Below the pieces are notes generated by a model that made no database searches, was not told where the DNA came from, and saw only the letters and a list, made by a program, of their open reading frames with translations. A DNA stretch of 64,000 bases from Kiritimatiellia bacterium (GTDB lineage Bacteria > Verrucomicrobiota > Kiritimatiellia > RFP12 > UBA1067). Where the stretch lies: NCBI GenBank assembly GCA_017514235.1, contig JAFWKK010000038.1:62001-126000 (forward strand), in the 5' to 3' direction. Each line of letters starts with the position of its first letter. Position 1 is the stretch's first letter. Shown piece by piece: positions 49,801 to 58,680 of this stretch. Made by a program: the position numbers and the translations under genes.

Positions 49801-50006
49801 AGGCGATGCGCAAGGCGGCGGACCTGGAGGTCGTGCAGCGCATCAGGCTGTCCGTCGCGGCCGACGCAGAGTTCAGGGCCGCGCTTGCCGCACACCTCGA
49901 CTACGTGAAGAACGAGACGCTAACAGTGGAGATTGCGCTATCCGACGGTTCCGGCGACATCGAACTCAACGGGCACCGGCTGGCGATAGCCATGGAGGCA
50001 GTGTAG
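46860..50006 (+). CDS. ileS: Isoleucyl-tRNA synthetase
   Basis: Charges tRNA-Ile. A 1048-residue class I synthetase, longer than the 930-940 of typical bacterial IleRS and resembling the eukaryote-like type 2 group. HIGH motif as HYGH (55-58), KMSKR at 616-620, editing (CP1) domain with WTTTPWTLPENLAIC, tryptophan-rich anticodon-domain LTNWYIRRSRRRFW. The C-terminal region (about 850-1048) lacks an obvious zinc-finger, as expected for type 2. Start MFKAVSNKVAFPEMEK is standard. It heads the operon ileS, mcsA/B-like, clpC. Confidence 0.96.
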   Translation: MFKAVSNKVAFPEMEKTVLAKWERNRTFEKSLARNAGRERYTFYDGPPFATGLPHYGHLLAGVIKDIVPRYQTMRGKYVERRFGWDTHGLPIEALAQDALGVAGAPEIKRLGVDKFNEQCRSMVLKYVSEWRKTVTRIGRWVDFDNDYKTMDPSFMESVWWVFKQLWNQGRVYRSHRIMPYSWKLSTPLSNFEAGSNYKDVQDPTVTVRVKAIPDSISIDSLRGRSTAVYLLIWTTTPWTLPENLAICAGAGIDYVAVRDLTDDARPIYVMAKARLSTIFKNPAKAEKTGTDRATFEVVTEFKGSELKGWRYEPMFPYFADKAAEGAFVVLNDDYVTTDDGTGLVHIAPAYGEDDFRVCRENGMNAFADPLDDACAFTDTVPEYTGRFCKDCDKDIIKRLKAEGKLVHQATIVHSYPFCDRTDTPLIYRAIDAWYVRVEDLHERLAKNNAAVHWTPGYVGEKRFGNWLEEARDWNISRNRFWGSCIPVWVNDDDPSDMICVGSVKELEELSGEKVTDLHKHFVDKVVIRRDGKTYHRTPEVLDCWFESGSMPYAQQHYMGEGDASAFFPAEFIAEGLDQTRGWFYTLMVLGTCLFDKSPYKNVIVNGLILAEDGKKMSKRLKNYPDPNLMLDTYGADAIRLYMIYSPVVKAESLKFSENGVKQLMRDLLIPWWNAYSFFVTYANVDGFHDPDVAVPDSANVLDRWIVSSMETLVADVTAAMDDYDLQKAVRPFVKFIEDLTNWYIRRSRRRFWKSTNDGDKLDAYRTLRYALVQLAKVAAPFTPFIAEEIYGNLKGASDPESVHLCDFPSANAAARDRDLERRMADVQAVVELGRRLRADNDLKVRQPLSALKVTGADVKGLEPLIADELNVRRVMFIADETELCDMTYKANFKTLGRKCGPKMKAVAAAISRLGADGAAVTWPMEIEGVEVTLEDVLATRSPKPGLVVASQGKVVVGLETALTPELVAEGDAREFVSRVQAMRKAADLEVVQRIRLSVAADAEFRAALAAHLDYVKNETLTVEIALSDGSGDIELNGHRLAIAMEAV

Positions 50007-50010
50007 TGCG

Positions 50011-50904
50011 ATGAAGTGCGAACTGTGCCACAAGGCCGACGCAGAGACGGCGATCAGACGCGGCGAAGGCGATGACGCCGACGAGCTGTACGTTTGCAAT
50101 GCCTGCGCAAAGTCGGAGCGGCAGCGTCGACAAAAAAAGAGCTTGCGCACGCGTAAGGTGTCCGGCCTTCCGCCGGACATGTCTATGTCGGTGACCGAGA
50201 TTTCCGGCGACGGCAACGGAGACGGTCCGCCGCCCATCATCAGCGCTATCATGGACGCCTTCCACGACATGGTCTCCGACATCGAGAAAGCGGAAAAATC
50301 GGCCAAGTCGAAGAAAGAGCCGAAGATGCACGACTTCCCGTCGTCCCGCGTCGACGCCGCCTACAGGATCGGCGGGCGGTTGCATCTGGAGGCCCTCCAC
50401 CTGATTGGAGAAATGGACGCTGTCAAGCGCGCCATACGTGCGCTGGGCATGGAGCTGGCCGGGGTGAATGCCGACGGCGTGTCCGACGCCGGTCACGTCT
50501 ACGCCCTGCGCTATTCCGGAACTGCCGAGCGCGCCAAGCGCATCGTCTCCGCCCTTCTGCGAGAGGAGCGCAACGCGCGCGTCCGCCTTTTCGAAGAGAT
50601 GCCGCGGGTGTTCGGCGACTCGCTCTGCCGCGCCCTTGCGGTCATGAAGAACTGCCGCCTGCTTTCGCCCGGGGAGTGCTTCGACCTGCTATCCCCGCTC
50701 CGTCTCGCAGCGAAGGAAGGGATGCTGGACGGAATCACTACGGACGAGATAGAGAAACTGCTCCTTGCTACGGACCTCTCGAACTCCGAGGACAGGCTCG
50801 AGCAGGAAGAACGCGACAGGGTCGATGCGGAACGCGCCGACGAGATGAACAGCCTTTTCGAGGACGTGGTACTGAACGAGCGTGCGGAGGAAAAGTTCCT
50901 ATGA
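50011..50904 (+). CDS. McsA-McsB fusion without the kinase core
   Basis: A 297-residue protein. Residues 1-35 are an McsA-type zinc motif (C3, C6, C29, C32). A basic, then Pro/Gly-rich linker follows to about 110. Residues about 112-258 align by eye with the C-terminal part of the arginine kinase Mcs[20 protein letters not shown] corresponds to HLPALVLTRQIN...AI, then [14 protein letters not shown] to IEQERSAREAI, and [29 protein letters not shown] to VLSNCRMIESKET...DVRLGIDLGII. The N-terminal ATP:guanido catalytic region is absent and the YGEGSE loop is NADGVSD, so no kinase activity is expected. The tail is acidic and coiled. Overlaps clpC as ATGA. Confidence 0.78.
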   Translation: MKCELCHKADAETAIRRGEGDDADELYVCNACAKSERQRRQKKSLRTRKVSGLPPDMSMSVTEISGDGNGDGPPPIISAIMDAFHDMVSDIEKAEKSAKSKKEPKMHDFPSSRVDAAYRIGGRLHLEALHLIGEMDAVKRAIRALGMELAGVNADGVSDAGHVYALRYSGTAERAKRIVSALLREERNARVRLFEEMPRVFGDSLCRALAVMKNCRLLSPGECFDLLSPLRLAAKEGMLDGITTDEIEKLLLATDLSNSEDRLEQEERDRVDAERADEMNSLFEDVVLNERAEEKFL

Positions 50905-53348
50905 ACCTCAAGTTTTCCAAGCATGCGGTCGACGCGCTCAATGCGGCGGCAAGTTGCGCACGTCAGTTAGGGCATGACCACATCGGCGCCGAGCACATAT
51001 TCCTTTCCATAATCGCAATCCCGCAGTGCCAGGCGGCGAAGCGGTTCGTCACGCTCGGGCTTTCGCTCGACGATCTCGCCGAGTCGATGAAAACGATGGT
51101 GTCGAGCGGCGGCGATGGCACGATGCAGCGCGGACAGCTGCCGCTTTCGGCACGCACGCGCAAGATACTCGAGATGGCCGGCCTTGAAGCCGGCGAAGGC
51201 AACGCCGTAGGCACGGAGCACCTTGTCCTCGCAATGCTGCGAGAAGGAGAGAATGCGGCGGCCCAGCTCCTTTTCAACGCCGGCGTCACAGTGGACAAGT
51301 TCGTGTCGGCAGGAACGCAGAGCCAATCCGCAGATTCGACAGAAGCCGATGCGGCGGAACCAGCCGAGAACGCCGGAGAGACGGCGACGGGAGCAAACGG
51401 CAAGGCGCAGAAGACGCCGACCATCAACGCCTACGGACGCGACCTTACGGACCTGGCGCGCCAAGGCGCGCTCGACCCGGTCATCGGCCGTGCGCAGGAG
51501 CTGCGACGCATCGTGCAGATACTTTCGCGCCGCACGAAGAACAACGCGGTGCTGATCGGCGAGGCGGGTGTCGGCAAGACGGCGGTCGTAGAGGGCCTGG
51601 CCCAGGCGATCCACCGAGGCGAGGTTCCTGAAAAGATGCAGCACAAGCGAGTCATAGCGCTCGACATGGCGCGTGTCGTCGCAGGCACTCAGTACCGCGG
51701 CCAGTTCGAGGAACGCCTGAAACGCATAGTGGACGAGACGAAGCGCGCGGGCAACATCATACTCTTCCTGGACGAGATCCACACGATGGTAGGAGCCGGC
51801 GGTGCAGAAGGTGCAATGGACGCGGCGAACATCTTGAAGCCGGCCCTTGCGCGCGGCGAGCTGCAGTGCGTGGGCGCAACGACTCTCAAAGAATACCACA
51901 AGTCGATAGAAAAGGACGCCGCGCTCGAGCGACGCTTCCAGTCCGTTCAGGTAGACGAGCCATCCGTAGCCGACACGGTGGAGATTCTGGAAGGGCTGGT
52001 GCCGAAATACGCCGAGTTCCACACCGTGCGCTATTCGCCGGCTGCAATACGCGCGGCGGCCGAGCTCACCGCCCGCTACCTGCCGGCCAGACAGCTGCCG
52101 GACAAGGCGATAGACGCCCTTGACGAAACTGGCGCACGACTGCGCGCAAGCGCAAGTGCGCGGCCGAAGCGCCTCACGGACATGCAGGCGCGCATTGACG
52201 AGCTGCGTGGACGCAAGGACTCGGTCGTGGCCAAGGGAGATTTCGACGCTGCCGCACAATACCGCGAAGCGCTGCGACAGGCCGGCGTCGAGTTCCAGAC
52301 AGCGCTTGCGAAATGGCGTGAGACGCATGCCGAGGAGCCTATCGACGTCTCCGAGGAAGACGTGGCGGTGACCGTGTCGTCCATCAGCGGAGTACCGGTC
52401 GAAAAAATGAACGCCACCACCGCAGAAAAGCTGCTTGGCATGGAAAGGGCCCTCAACGAGGTGGTCGTCGGGCAAGCGCCAGCAGTGCAGGCGATCGCTC
52501 GCGCCCTCCGACGCAGCCGCGCCTTGATGGCCGACCCGAAACGCCCGATAGGCTCATTCCTCTTCCTTGGACCTACCGGCGTAGGCAAGACGCACCTTGC
52601 GAAGATGCTAGCCGACCGCGTATACGGCGACGACAAGGCGCTGATCGCGCTCGACATGTCGGAATTCCAGGAGAAGTACTCGTCCTCCCGGCTCGTCGGC
52701 GCACCACCCGGATATGTCGGCTACGACGAAGGCGGGCAGCTCACCGAGAAGGTGCGGCGCCGTCCGTATTCGGTAATCCTCTTCGATGAATTCGAGAAGG
52801 CAAACTCAGACGTCTGCAACATGCTGCTGCAGATTCTCGACGAAGGCCGCCTTACCGACGGGCAGGGGCGCATAGTCGACTTCCGCAACACAATCGTCAT
52901 CTGCACGGCGAACCTCGGGTTCGACTTCGCGCGCGAAGGCCACTCGCTCGGATTCGCGAAAGACACCGCAGAGACCAGCTACGACGTCCTGCGCGAAAAG
53001 CTGCTGGCAGAGGCCAAGCGCACGTTCCGTCCCGAACTGCTGAACCGCTTTGACGAGACGGTCGTATTCAGGAAGCTCGAGCGTCCGGACATGGCGCGCA
53101 TCCTCGAACTTGAGATCGCCCGGCTCAGGTCGCGTCTTGCGGACGCGCACATCGCGTTGTCGCTCGACAAGAAAGCCGTCGACTTCCTAGTTGAGAAAGG
53201 CTATGATCCGGCGCTAGGCGCCCGCCCCCTGCGGCGCGTGGTGCAGACGTACGTGGAAGACCCTCTTGCCGACCTCGTGCTGTCCGGCAAGACCCGTCCG
53301 CGAATGCGCGCACGGCTCGCCAAGGACGGCCAGTCGCTCAAGTTCTGA
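50901..53348 (+). CDS. clpC: AAA+ unfoldase ClpC
   Basis: The 815-residue ATPase ring that unfolds substrates for ClpP. N-terminal repeat domain (about 1-145; [33 protein letters not shown]), first AAA module with Walker A GEAGVGKT (about 220-227), an M-domain/UVR-like helical hairpin (about 420-465), second AAA module with GPTGVGKT (about 557-564), [11 protein letters not shown] pore loop and a C-terminal domain. The start [10 protein letters not shown] is fixed by the ATGA overlap with the McsA/B-like gene, the same neighbour order as mcsA-mcsB-clpC in Firmicutes. An Ala/Glu/Thr linker separates N and D1. Ends four bases before a convergent gene. Confidence 0.95.
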   Translation: MNLKFSKHAVDALNAAASCARQLGHDHIGAEHIFLSIIAIPQCQAAKRFVTLGLSLDDLAESMKTMVSSGGDGTMQRGQLPLSARTRKILEMAGLEAGEGNAVGTEHLVLAMLREGENAAAQLLFNAGVTVDKFVSAGTQSQSADSTEADAAEPAENAGETATGANGKAQKTPTINAYGRDLTDLARQGALDPVIGRAQELRRIVQILSRRTKNNAVLIGEAGVGKTAVVEGLAQAIHRGEVPEKMQHKRVIALDMARVVAGTQYRGQFEERLKRIVDETKRAGNIILFLDEIHTMVGAGGAEGAMDAANILKPALARGELQCVGATTLKEYHKSIEKDAALERRFQSVQVDEPSVADTVEILEGLVPKYAEFHTVRYSPAAIRAAAELTARYLPARQLPDKAIDALDETGARLRASASARPKRLTDMQARIDELRGRKDSVVAKGDFDAAAQYREALRQAGVEFQTALAKWRETHAEEPIDVSEEDVAVTVSSISGVPVEKMNATTAEKLLGMERALNEVVVGQAPAVQAIARALRRSRALMADPKRPIGSFLFLGPTGVGKTHLAKMLADRVYGDDKALIALDMSEFQEKYSSSRLVGAPPGYVGYDEGGQLTEKVRRRPYSVILFDEFEKANSDVCNMLLQILDEGRLTDGQGRIVDFRNTIVICTANLGFDFAREGHSLGFAKDTAETSYDVLREKLLAEAKRTFRPELLNRFDETVVFRKLERPDMARILELEIARLRSRLADAHIALSLDKKAVDFLVEKGYDPALGARPLRRVVQTYVEDPLADLVLSGKTRPRMRARLAKDGQSLKF

Positions 53349-53352
53349 CCAG

Positions 53353-54837
53353 TCAGTTCCGGAATGTCACGGTCTTGACGACAGCCTGGGCCTGCGCGGA
53401 CGGCTTGCGCACGAACACGATCGAATTGCCCTCCGGAAGCGTAACGTCCGCTACCGGAATGCCTGAACCTGAAAGGACAAACCGCCCGTCGGCAGGACGC
53501 GGCACCCGCATCGCGTATACCTTCTTCGGAAGGCCCGTCCAGTTTCTGAGGTCCGCCTGAGTCACCGATGCAGCCCATGTCGCCGCAGCGACCTGCGAAG
53601 CCCTGAGAGCAATGCGCGTGTAGTTGTCGCTGCAGTTCTCCGCCACTACTCCGAGCGCAACCTGCACGCCGGCCTTGACCACTGTCCTGGTGATTTCGCG
53701 CGTCAGCGCTCCCCGGAAATAGACGTCGAACTCCGTCTTCAAGAGCTCGTCGACATTCTGCAGCTCGACAAGCGGCATGGTCTGTCCGCCAGCCGCCACC
53801 GAATACGAGGCGCAGGCCGCATCACGATACCTCAGATAAGGCAGCGCCATGCCGGCATAGAGAATGTAGCGGTTGAGATACGGTATAAGCACCGTGGGCA
53901 AGTCAAGCCGCCATTCCTCGCGCACCGGACCAAGACCATCCTCAACATACACCCACACCTGATTCCTCGGCTTGGCACCGCTTGCTGCAGCGGCGAAATC
54001 TGCACTGAGAAGCGCATTGCCGGGATCGATCTCGGACAGCTCCCGGAAAAAACCGGCCGCATCACCGTCACCGCTGACCCAGCGGAATACGCCCGTCACG
54101 TGCTGGGCGTAGCGGTTGAGCCAGTCTTTGCGAGCAATAATTTCGACGTTTCCGCTTCTCGCAGTGTCGAACCCACACTTCTCCCTGATCTGCGCGGAGA
54201 AGTCGGCGTCTGCAAACGCGCTATTCACCGCCTGATCGGACTTCGCTTCATCAGCGCCGCCGGACGACTCGCTGCCGCCCTTCTCCTTCGCGTAAGCGTC
54301 AGAGTCTTCCTTCAGCTTGCTTGCTGCGTCGGCAATCTCTTTCTTCCGCTCCCAAAGCCAGTTGTCCTGATGCTGCGCCGCACGGTTAAGCTCCGTGCGG
54401 GCCGCATCAGTCTGGTTGCTTCTCATGTAGTCGATGGCCTTGTAAAGGCATGTGAAGATGCGATCCTCGCCTCCGCCGGAGTAAGGAAAGGCACGATCGT
54501 TCGACAGCATCGCGAACGCGCCGTCAGAGCCCTGCCGGAACACGCTGGTCTGATCGTTGCGCAGGAATACGTCCTCCGCCTTGTCGAACTGCGCAACCGA
54601 CGCCTCGAAATCGTTCAGCAGATAGCGCGACCCGCCGGCGTGAAGACGCCAGAGAAGCTCGTCCACGCCGCCATCATCGGCTTTCGCCTCAACCTCGGCT
54701 ACTGGCGCGGCATAGTCGCCAGCTACCATCGCCTTCTCGTAGTCGTTGAGTATGTCCTTGTTCGTGCGGCAACCAACAACCGTAGCAAAAGCAACGGCGG
54801 CGAACAGTCCCGTAAGTGCGCGATTGTATGTTTTCAT
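53353..54837 (-). CDS. COG3014-family lipoprotein
   Basis: A 494-residue lipoprotein. Signal peptide with lipobox VVGC (Cys23). The first half is TPR-like helical (ELLWRLHAGGSRYLLNDFEASVAQFDKAE), followed by the COG3014 core with NQVWVYVEDGLGPVREEWRLDLP and LPYLRYRDAACASYSV, then an N-terminal-facing helix pair and a beta tail. COG3014 genes commonly lie with lpoB-like and ycfL-like genes, as here, which ties them to peptidoglycan synthase regulation or surface assembly, but no activity is established. Overlaps the CsgG-like gene by one base (TGATG). Confidence 0.8.
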   Translation of the reverse strand: MKTYNRALTGLFAAVAFATVVGCRTNKDILNDYEKAMVAGDYAAPVAEVEAKADDGGVDELLWRLHAGGSRYLLNDFEASVAQFDKAEDVFLRNDQTSVFRQGSDGAFAMLSNDRAFPYSGGGEDRIFTCLYKAIDYMRSNQTDAARTELNRAAQHQDNWLWERKKEIADAASKLKEDSDAYAKEKGGSESSGGADEAKSDQAVNSAFADADFSAQIREKCGFDTARSGNVEIIARKDWLNRYAQHVTGVFRWVSGDGDAAGFFRELSEIDPGNALLSADFAAAASGAKPRNQVWVYVEDGLGPVREEWRLDLPTVLIPYLNRYILYAGMALPYLRYRDAACASYSVAAGGQTMPLVELQNVDELLKTEFDVYFRGALTREITRTVVKAGVQVALGVVAENCSDNYTRIALRASQVAAATWAASVTQADLRNWTGLPKKVYAMRVPRPADGRFVLSGSGIPVADVTLPEGNSIVFVRKPSAQAQAVVKTVTFRN

Positions 54838-57083
54838 CAGAATCCGAGATTGACGCCCTGGGACGGAGGAGGCGCAGGCGCCGGTGCGGGAGCTGCTGCT
54901 GCGGCGGCGGCAGCCTCAGCCGCGGCCTTCCGCTCGGCCTGAACACGCTCAAATCCTGCCGGATCGATCTTGGACTGGATAATGGCTGCGATGTTCGCCG
55001 CTGTCCACTCCGTCGAACCGGTCGTGAATATCTCGGCCGTACCATAGAAGTTCCTGGAGTCGACGCGCACGATGTCGGAGACAACGATCTCAGTAGTAGG
55101 CGCGTGTACGCAACGGAACCTGACCTCGGCAAACTGAGCCGACGCAGGCGGGAGCGGAAGACCTGTCACATAGTCCGTTCCAGGAGACGCGACGTCCGAA
55201 AACATTACCTCGGCGACGACAAGGTAATCTGTGGCCAGCTTCTTCGAAAGCCGGCAGACATCGTTCGGGTTTGCGTTCGGATCGTTCACAATGCGATCCA
55301 GTTCCCGGTCTATCTCCGGCCCGAACGACCGGTCAAGCGTCTTGAAGCTGCCTGTGTTCGTAAGCTGGATGCTCATGTGATCTACGAGCGTATCGAGCCA
55401 GTCGCGTGCCGAAATCGCCATCCCCCAGACGCTGACCGTCTGAGACTTCGTGATGAACGGCGCCACCGCAATGCGCGGCTTCTTGACAGGAAACACTCCG
55501 GCCGGGGCCGTCGCCTTGGCTGAGATCTCGCCCGTCTGAGCCGGCATTGGCGGAGCCGCGCCCTCGTCGTTGTCGTAGAACCGAAGCACATCCTTAAGCT
55601 TCGCCTTGCCGGAGACAAGCTTCGCCTCAGAGGTGTTCTTTCCGACATCCGTCACCTCGCATACGCCAACGGTCTTCTCCTTATAGACCGTTTCTCCGGT
55701 GTCGTCGTCGACGATGGCCTTGCGGCGGCGGACCTCGTACTGCTCCCCAACCTCAAGGAAGTCGGCGCCGTAGCTGAGCGTCAGCGCGCCGTCGTCCTCG
55801 TCATAGTCCATTATGTACATCGGATAGTCGCGCATGAGGATCGCAAGCGCAACGCGCTTTACGACGTACACGAGCATGTCCCTAGGCGTCTGGCAGTACG
55901 CGACAACGCGCAATGTCTCTGCCTCGTAAGGCTGCTGCGTGCGCAAGTCGTTCGCACGGATAGACACCGTGGCGATGTACTCGGCCTTGACCGTTCCGCC
56001 TATGCTGCGCGACTTGCCGCTCTGCAGGAGCTGCACAATCTCACCGCTCATCGCATAGCCTGCGGGTATAAGGTCGGCTTTGCCGCCGAAGCCCTCCTCC
56101 CGTGCGGCGGTGACGTACATGTCGCGGTCGAGGCACTTGTACTTCTTCGCCTGCACGAGCTTCGTCAGGAGAAGCTTGTCTATGCCCTCGAAGACCGACT
56201 GGCTGACGCCGGACTGGTACGTCATCTTGTCGAGGACGAGCCACTTCGCCTTCCCGGGGCGACGCTCCAGGACAGGCGCATCCGTCTGGCCGCCACCAGC
56301 GGTCGCGACCGCCAGTTCGCCGCGGCAGGCGGCGAATATCTTGGAGGCTACCTGACGGCAGACGTCTTCGATGAGCTTGCGCTGCGGATCGGCCGTCGTC
56401 GTCGAGACCACGCTGTTGGCCGCTTCCGAACACTCGCCAACGCCGCTGAAGGCGAGCAGCGTGTTGCCGGAGAGGTCACGCACCTTGCCGGCGTACGGCT
56501 GGCGGTAGATCCTGGTACCGGCCTTGGTGCCGGAGTCATTTACGGTCACGACCTTAGTCTCCTCCTCGCGGTCGCCAAGCGACACAGTGACAAGACGCGT
56601 GTTGGCGTCGGCCTTTTCCAGGGAGACGAGGCGGACAGCGCCTCCGGACTCCGAGAAAAGCGCCGACTCAAGATAGTCGCCGGCAAGCGGAACATAACGC
56701 CGAGACGGATCATTGAGCACCTTCAGACGGATCTCGTTGAGAAGCCTGCGGTTACGCTGGTTCTCGGCTTGTATCATGTCCGTCTCGTGCGTCACCTCAA
56801 GCTTGGCGGTGGACCATTCTATCTTGACGGAACCGGCATTATGCTCCTTGTTCTCTCCAAGCTGCGGGAGGGAAGGAAGCCCGGCGGCATATTGCCCGGG
56901 ATGAATCGTCTTGCCCAGCCACTCCTCGACCGGAGTCATTGTCTCGGCCGTGCCGAAAGCGCATATCGCGAGACGTACCTCACGCTGCTCCGGCTCCTTC
57001 TCCGACTCTGCGGACGCCTCCTGCGCCGACGCGGCGAATCCAAGCGCAGCGGCGGCGACGGCGAAAAGACCTGTCAATTTCAT
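54837..57083 (-). CDS. Large CsgG-like exported protein
   Basis: A 748-residue exported protein with a signal peptide (AALGFAASAQ). It seems to carry two CsgG/LpoB-type domains: one around 290-420 (KWLVLDKMTYQSGVSQ...GYAMSGEIVQLL) and one around 545-690 (KKPRIAVAPFITKSQTVSVWG...LSKKLATDYLVVAEVMF), each with the pattern of an opening strand, a low-conserved loop and a helix. No lipobox Cys is seen. A tail of Ala and Pro repeats (AAAAAAAAPAPAPAPPP) ends the protein. Middle of a lipoprotein cluster with COG3014, LpoB-like and YcfL-like genes. Confidence 0.68.
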   Translation of the reverse strand: MKLTGLFAVAAAALGFAASAQEASAESEKEPEQREVRLAICAFGTAETMTPVEEWLGKTIHPGQYAAGLPSLPQLGENKEHNAGSVKIEWSTAKLEVTHETDMIQAENQRNRRLLNEIRLKVLNDPSRRYVPLAGDYLESALFSESGGAVRLVSLEKADANTRLVTVSLGDREEETKVVTVNDSGTKAGTRIYRQPYAGKVRDLSGNTLLAFSGVGECSEAANSVVSTTTADPQRKLIEDVCRQVASKIFAACRGELAVATAGGGQTDAPVLERRPGKAKWLVLDKMTYQSGVSQSVFEGIDKLLLTKLVQAKKYKCLDRDMYVTAAREEGFGGKADLIPAGYAMSGEIVQLLQSGKSRSIGGTVKAEYIATVSIRANDLRTQQPYEAETLRVVAYCQTPRDMLVYVVKRVALAILMRDYPMYIMDYDEDDGALTLSYGADFLEVGEQYEVRRRKAIVDDDTGETVYKEKTVGVCEVTDVGKNTSEAKLVSGKAKLKDVLRFYDNDEGAAPPMPAQTGEISAKATAPAGVFPVKKPRIAVAPFITKSQTVSVWGMAISARDWLDTLVDHMSIQLTNTGSFKTLDRSFGPEIDRELDRIVNDPNANPNDVCRLSKKLATDYLVVAEVMFSDVASPGTDYVTGLPLPPASAQFAEVRFRCVHAPTTEIVVSDIVRVDSRNFYGTAEIFTTGSTEWTAANIAAIIQSKIDPAGFERVQAERKAAAEAAAAAAAAPAPAPAPPPSQGVNLGF

Positions 57084-57102
57084 CTCGCGACTCCCTTCCC
57101 GC

Positions 57103-57666
57103 TCAGTTCAGGACGTTCGTCTTGTCTACCGCCTTCTGTAGCGGCACGCGCTTCTGCCAGAAATCGAGACCCGTCGCCACGTCGGTAAGTCTCAAGATCA
57201 GCGAGTTCTCCTTGTAGAAGTTGCCGTTGTCACGGCGCACGTTCTGCTCGCGCAGCTTGCCGGTTAGGATGAATTCAGGCCTGACCGCCGCAGTGCCTGT
57301 CCGAGCCACGAAATCCTCGTTGTAAACGATGAAACTGCCCCCTTCGCCGTCCCAGCCCATCAGAGCCTCCTCGAACATGCTCTTGAGCGAATCCGCAAGA
57401 TATCCAGCCTGAGAGCCTCTGGCCGTCGTATCGACGGTGAACGGTTTCACATTTACAACGCGACGACTCCCCGGCTTCGCATAACGCATTGCCGCAGTGT
57501 TAATGCCCTGCATAGCCTTTGATACTACGTACCTAAGATCGGCCTCAGCAAACCCAGCCGTGACCTCGGTATCTTCCCCCTCAACAATACGATGGGTCCG
57601 TTCGGTGACACAACCTGTCATCGCGACCGCCGCCACAACCATCATTCCATAGACTATTCTGCTCAT
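57103..57666 (-). CDS. LpoB-like penicillin-binding protein activator
   Basis: A 187-residue lipoprotein with lipobox AMTGC (Cys19). Then ADLRYVVSKAMQGI, RRVVNVKPFTVDTTARG, and EFILTGKLREQNVRRDNGNFYKE...LILRLTDVATGLDFWQKRV, matching LpoB, the outer-membrane activator of the peptidoglycan synthase PBP1b. LpoB is mainly known from Enterobacterales; related proteins with the same fold occur more widely. The ribosome site AGAGGAG is 10 bases before the ATG. No PBP gene is nearby. Confidence 0.8.
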   Translation of the reverse strand: MSRIVYGMMVVAAVAMTGCVTERTHRIVEGEDTEVTAGFAEADLRYVVSKAMQGINTAAMRYAKPGSRRVVNVKPFTVDTTARGSQAGYLADSLKSMFEEALMGWDGEGGSFIVYNEDFVARTGTAAVRPEFILTGKLREQNVRRDNGNFYKENSLILRLTDVATGLDFWQKRVPLQKAVDKTNVLN

Positions 57667-57699
57667 TTTCCCACTCCTCTTCTTTTAGTTTTACATTTC

Positions 57700-58242
57700 T
57701 TAGAATCCAACGTTGATTATCGGAAAGCACCTGATGCCGGTGTTATTGAAGTTAAGCCCGCCGATCTGCACACCGTGCAAGTCTTCGGCGAAATTCACGA
57801 AAGCTATCTGCAGACCATAGGCACGGCCACGCACTACGTTAACGGCTCCGACCTGGATTCCGCCCATCGTCTCCCCGACGACATTGCCGCAGAAGTTCGC
57901 CGCGATGCCGCCGAAGTCGTGCGTCACTGACGAAAATGCGCCGGCGTCAATGCCGTAGGTGTTGGCGTACGCACCCCAACCCAGGTTCAGGCGCAGTCCG
58001 TAAACGTTGCTCTCGTCGTTGGGAACCGACCACGGCAGAATCGTCCCGCCGATGGCGAGGTCCCACCCGCGCCAGCCGAATTCGTTGCCGTTGCCGCGCG
58101 TCACGAACGTGACGTCGTTCGGACCTGCTCCCGTGGCGCGATCGTTCGCGATGCCCCTGCCGGCCTCGAAACGTGCGGCGTGGACGCTTGCGCAGAGCAC
58201 GACTGCGACGCCCACGATCAATGATGCCTTCGCTAAGTTCAT
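57700..58242 (-). CDS. LA_2272-type surface repeat protein
   Basis: A 180-residue exported protein with a signal peptide (VVLCASVHA). The C-terminal half is a beta-structured repeat: units such as GIQVGAVNVVRGRAYGLQIAFVNF and GVQIGGLNFNNTG alternate Gly, hydrophobic and Asn, like the LA_2272/LA_2273 surface repeats described in Leptospira. The N-terminal half (GWRGWDLAIGGTILPWS) is also barrel-like. Ends INVGF. The ribosome site is AAAGGAG. Function unknown. Confidence 0.6.
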   Translation of the reverse strand: MNLAKASLIVGVAVVLCASVHAARFEAGRGIANDRATGAGPNDVTFVTRGNGNEFGWRGWDLAIGGTILPWSVPNDESNVYGLRLNLGWGAYANTYGIDAGAFSSVTHDFGGIAANFCGNVVGETMGGIQVGAVNVVRGRAYGLQIAFVNFAEDLHGVQIGGLNFNNTGIRCFPIINVGF

Positions 58243-58284
58243 CTTGGTTCTCCTTTCATGCGTTTGAAACTTGTTAGTACGTCC

Positions 58285-58680
58285 TTATCTCACGCTTCTC
58301 CTTGCATAGAAGCGCATGTCTGCGGCGGCAGTGGTCGGAGCCACCGCCTTCAGCCCGCAGATTTCATAGGGCTGCAGCATCCTGGCATTCCAAGTAGAGA
58401 CTACAGAATCAATCTCCACTCCGTCGGCGTCGAGCCACTGCACCTTCCAGTCGACCGCCAGGGGCACGTCGCAGTTGTTGACGAGGTTGGCCTGGAGCGT
58501 AAGGTGGCCGACCGTGCTCTTCGTACACCGGACGTCCGTAACCACCACGTGGCTGTAGAGGTCTGGCGCAAGGGTTATGCGCGTGTCCATCGGAGGCACT
58601 GACACTTTCTGCGGCGGAGCAATACACCCGGAGAACGCGCAAGCCGCAACCGCAATCGCCGCAATAATCGGTTTTTTCAT
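58285..58680 (-). CDS. YcfL-like (DUF1425) lipoprotein
   Basis: A 131-residue lipoprotein with lipobox FSGC (Cys19). The core HLTLQANLVNNCDVPLAVDWKVQWLDADGVEID matches DUF1425/YcfL, a small immunoglobulin-like fold. In Escherichia coli ycfL lies next to lpoB; the same pairing exists here with two genes in between in the cluster. The ribosome site AAAGGAG precedes ATG 58680. It is the first gene of the lipoprotein cluster and follows panB by four bases (overlap at 58677-58680). Confidence 0.78.
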   Translation of the reverse strand: MKKPIIAAIAVAACAFSGCIAPPQKVSVPPMDTRITLAPDLYSHVVVTDVRCTKSTVGHLTLQANLVNNCDVPLAVDWKVQWLDADGVEIDSVVSTWNARMLQPYEICGLKAVAPTTAAADMRFYARRSVR

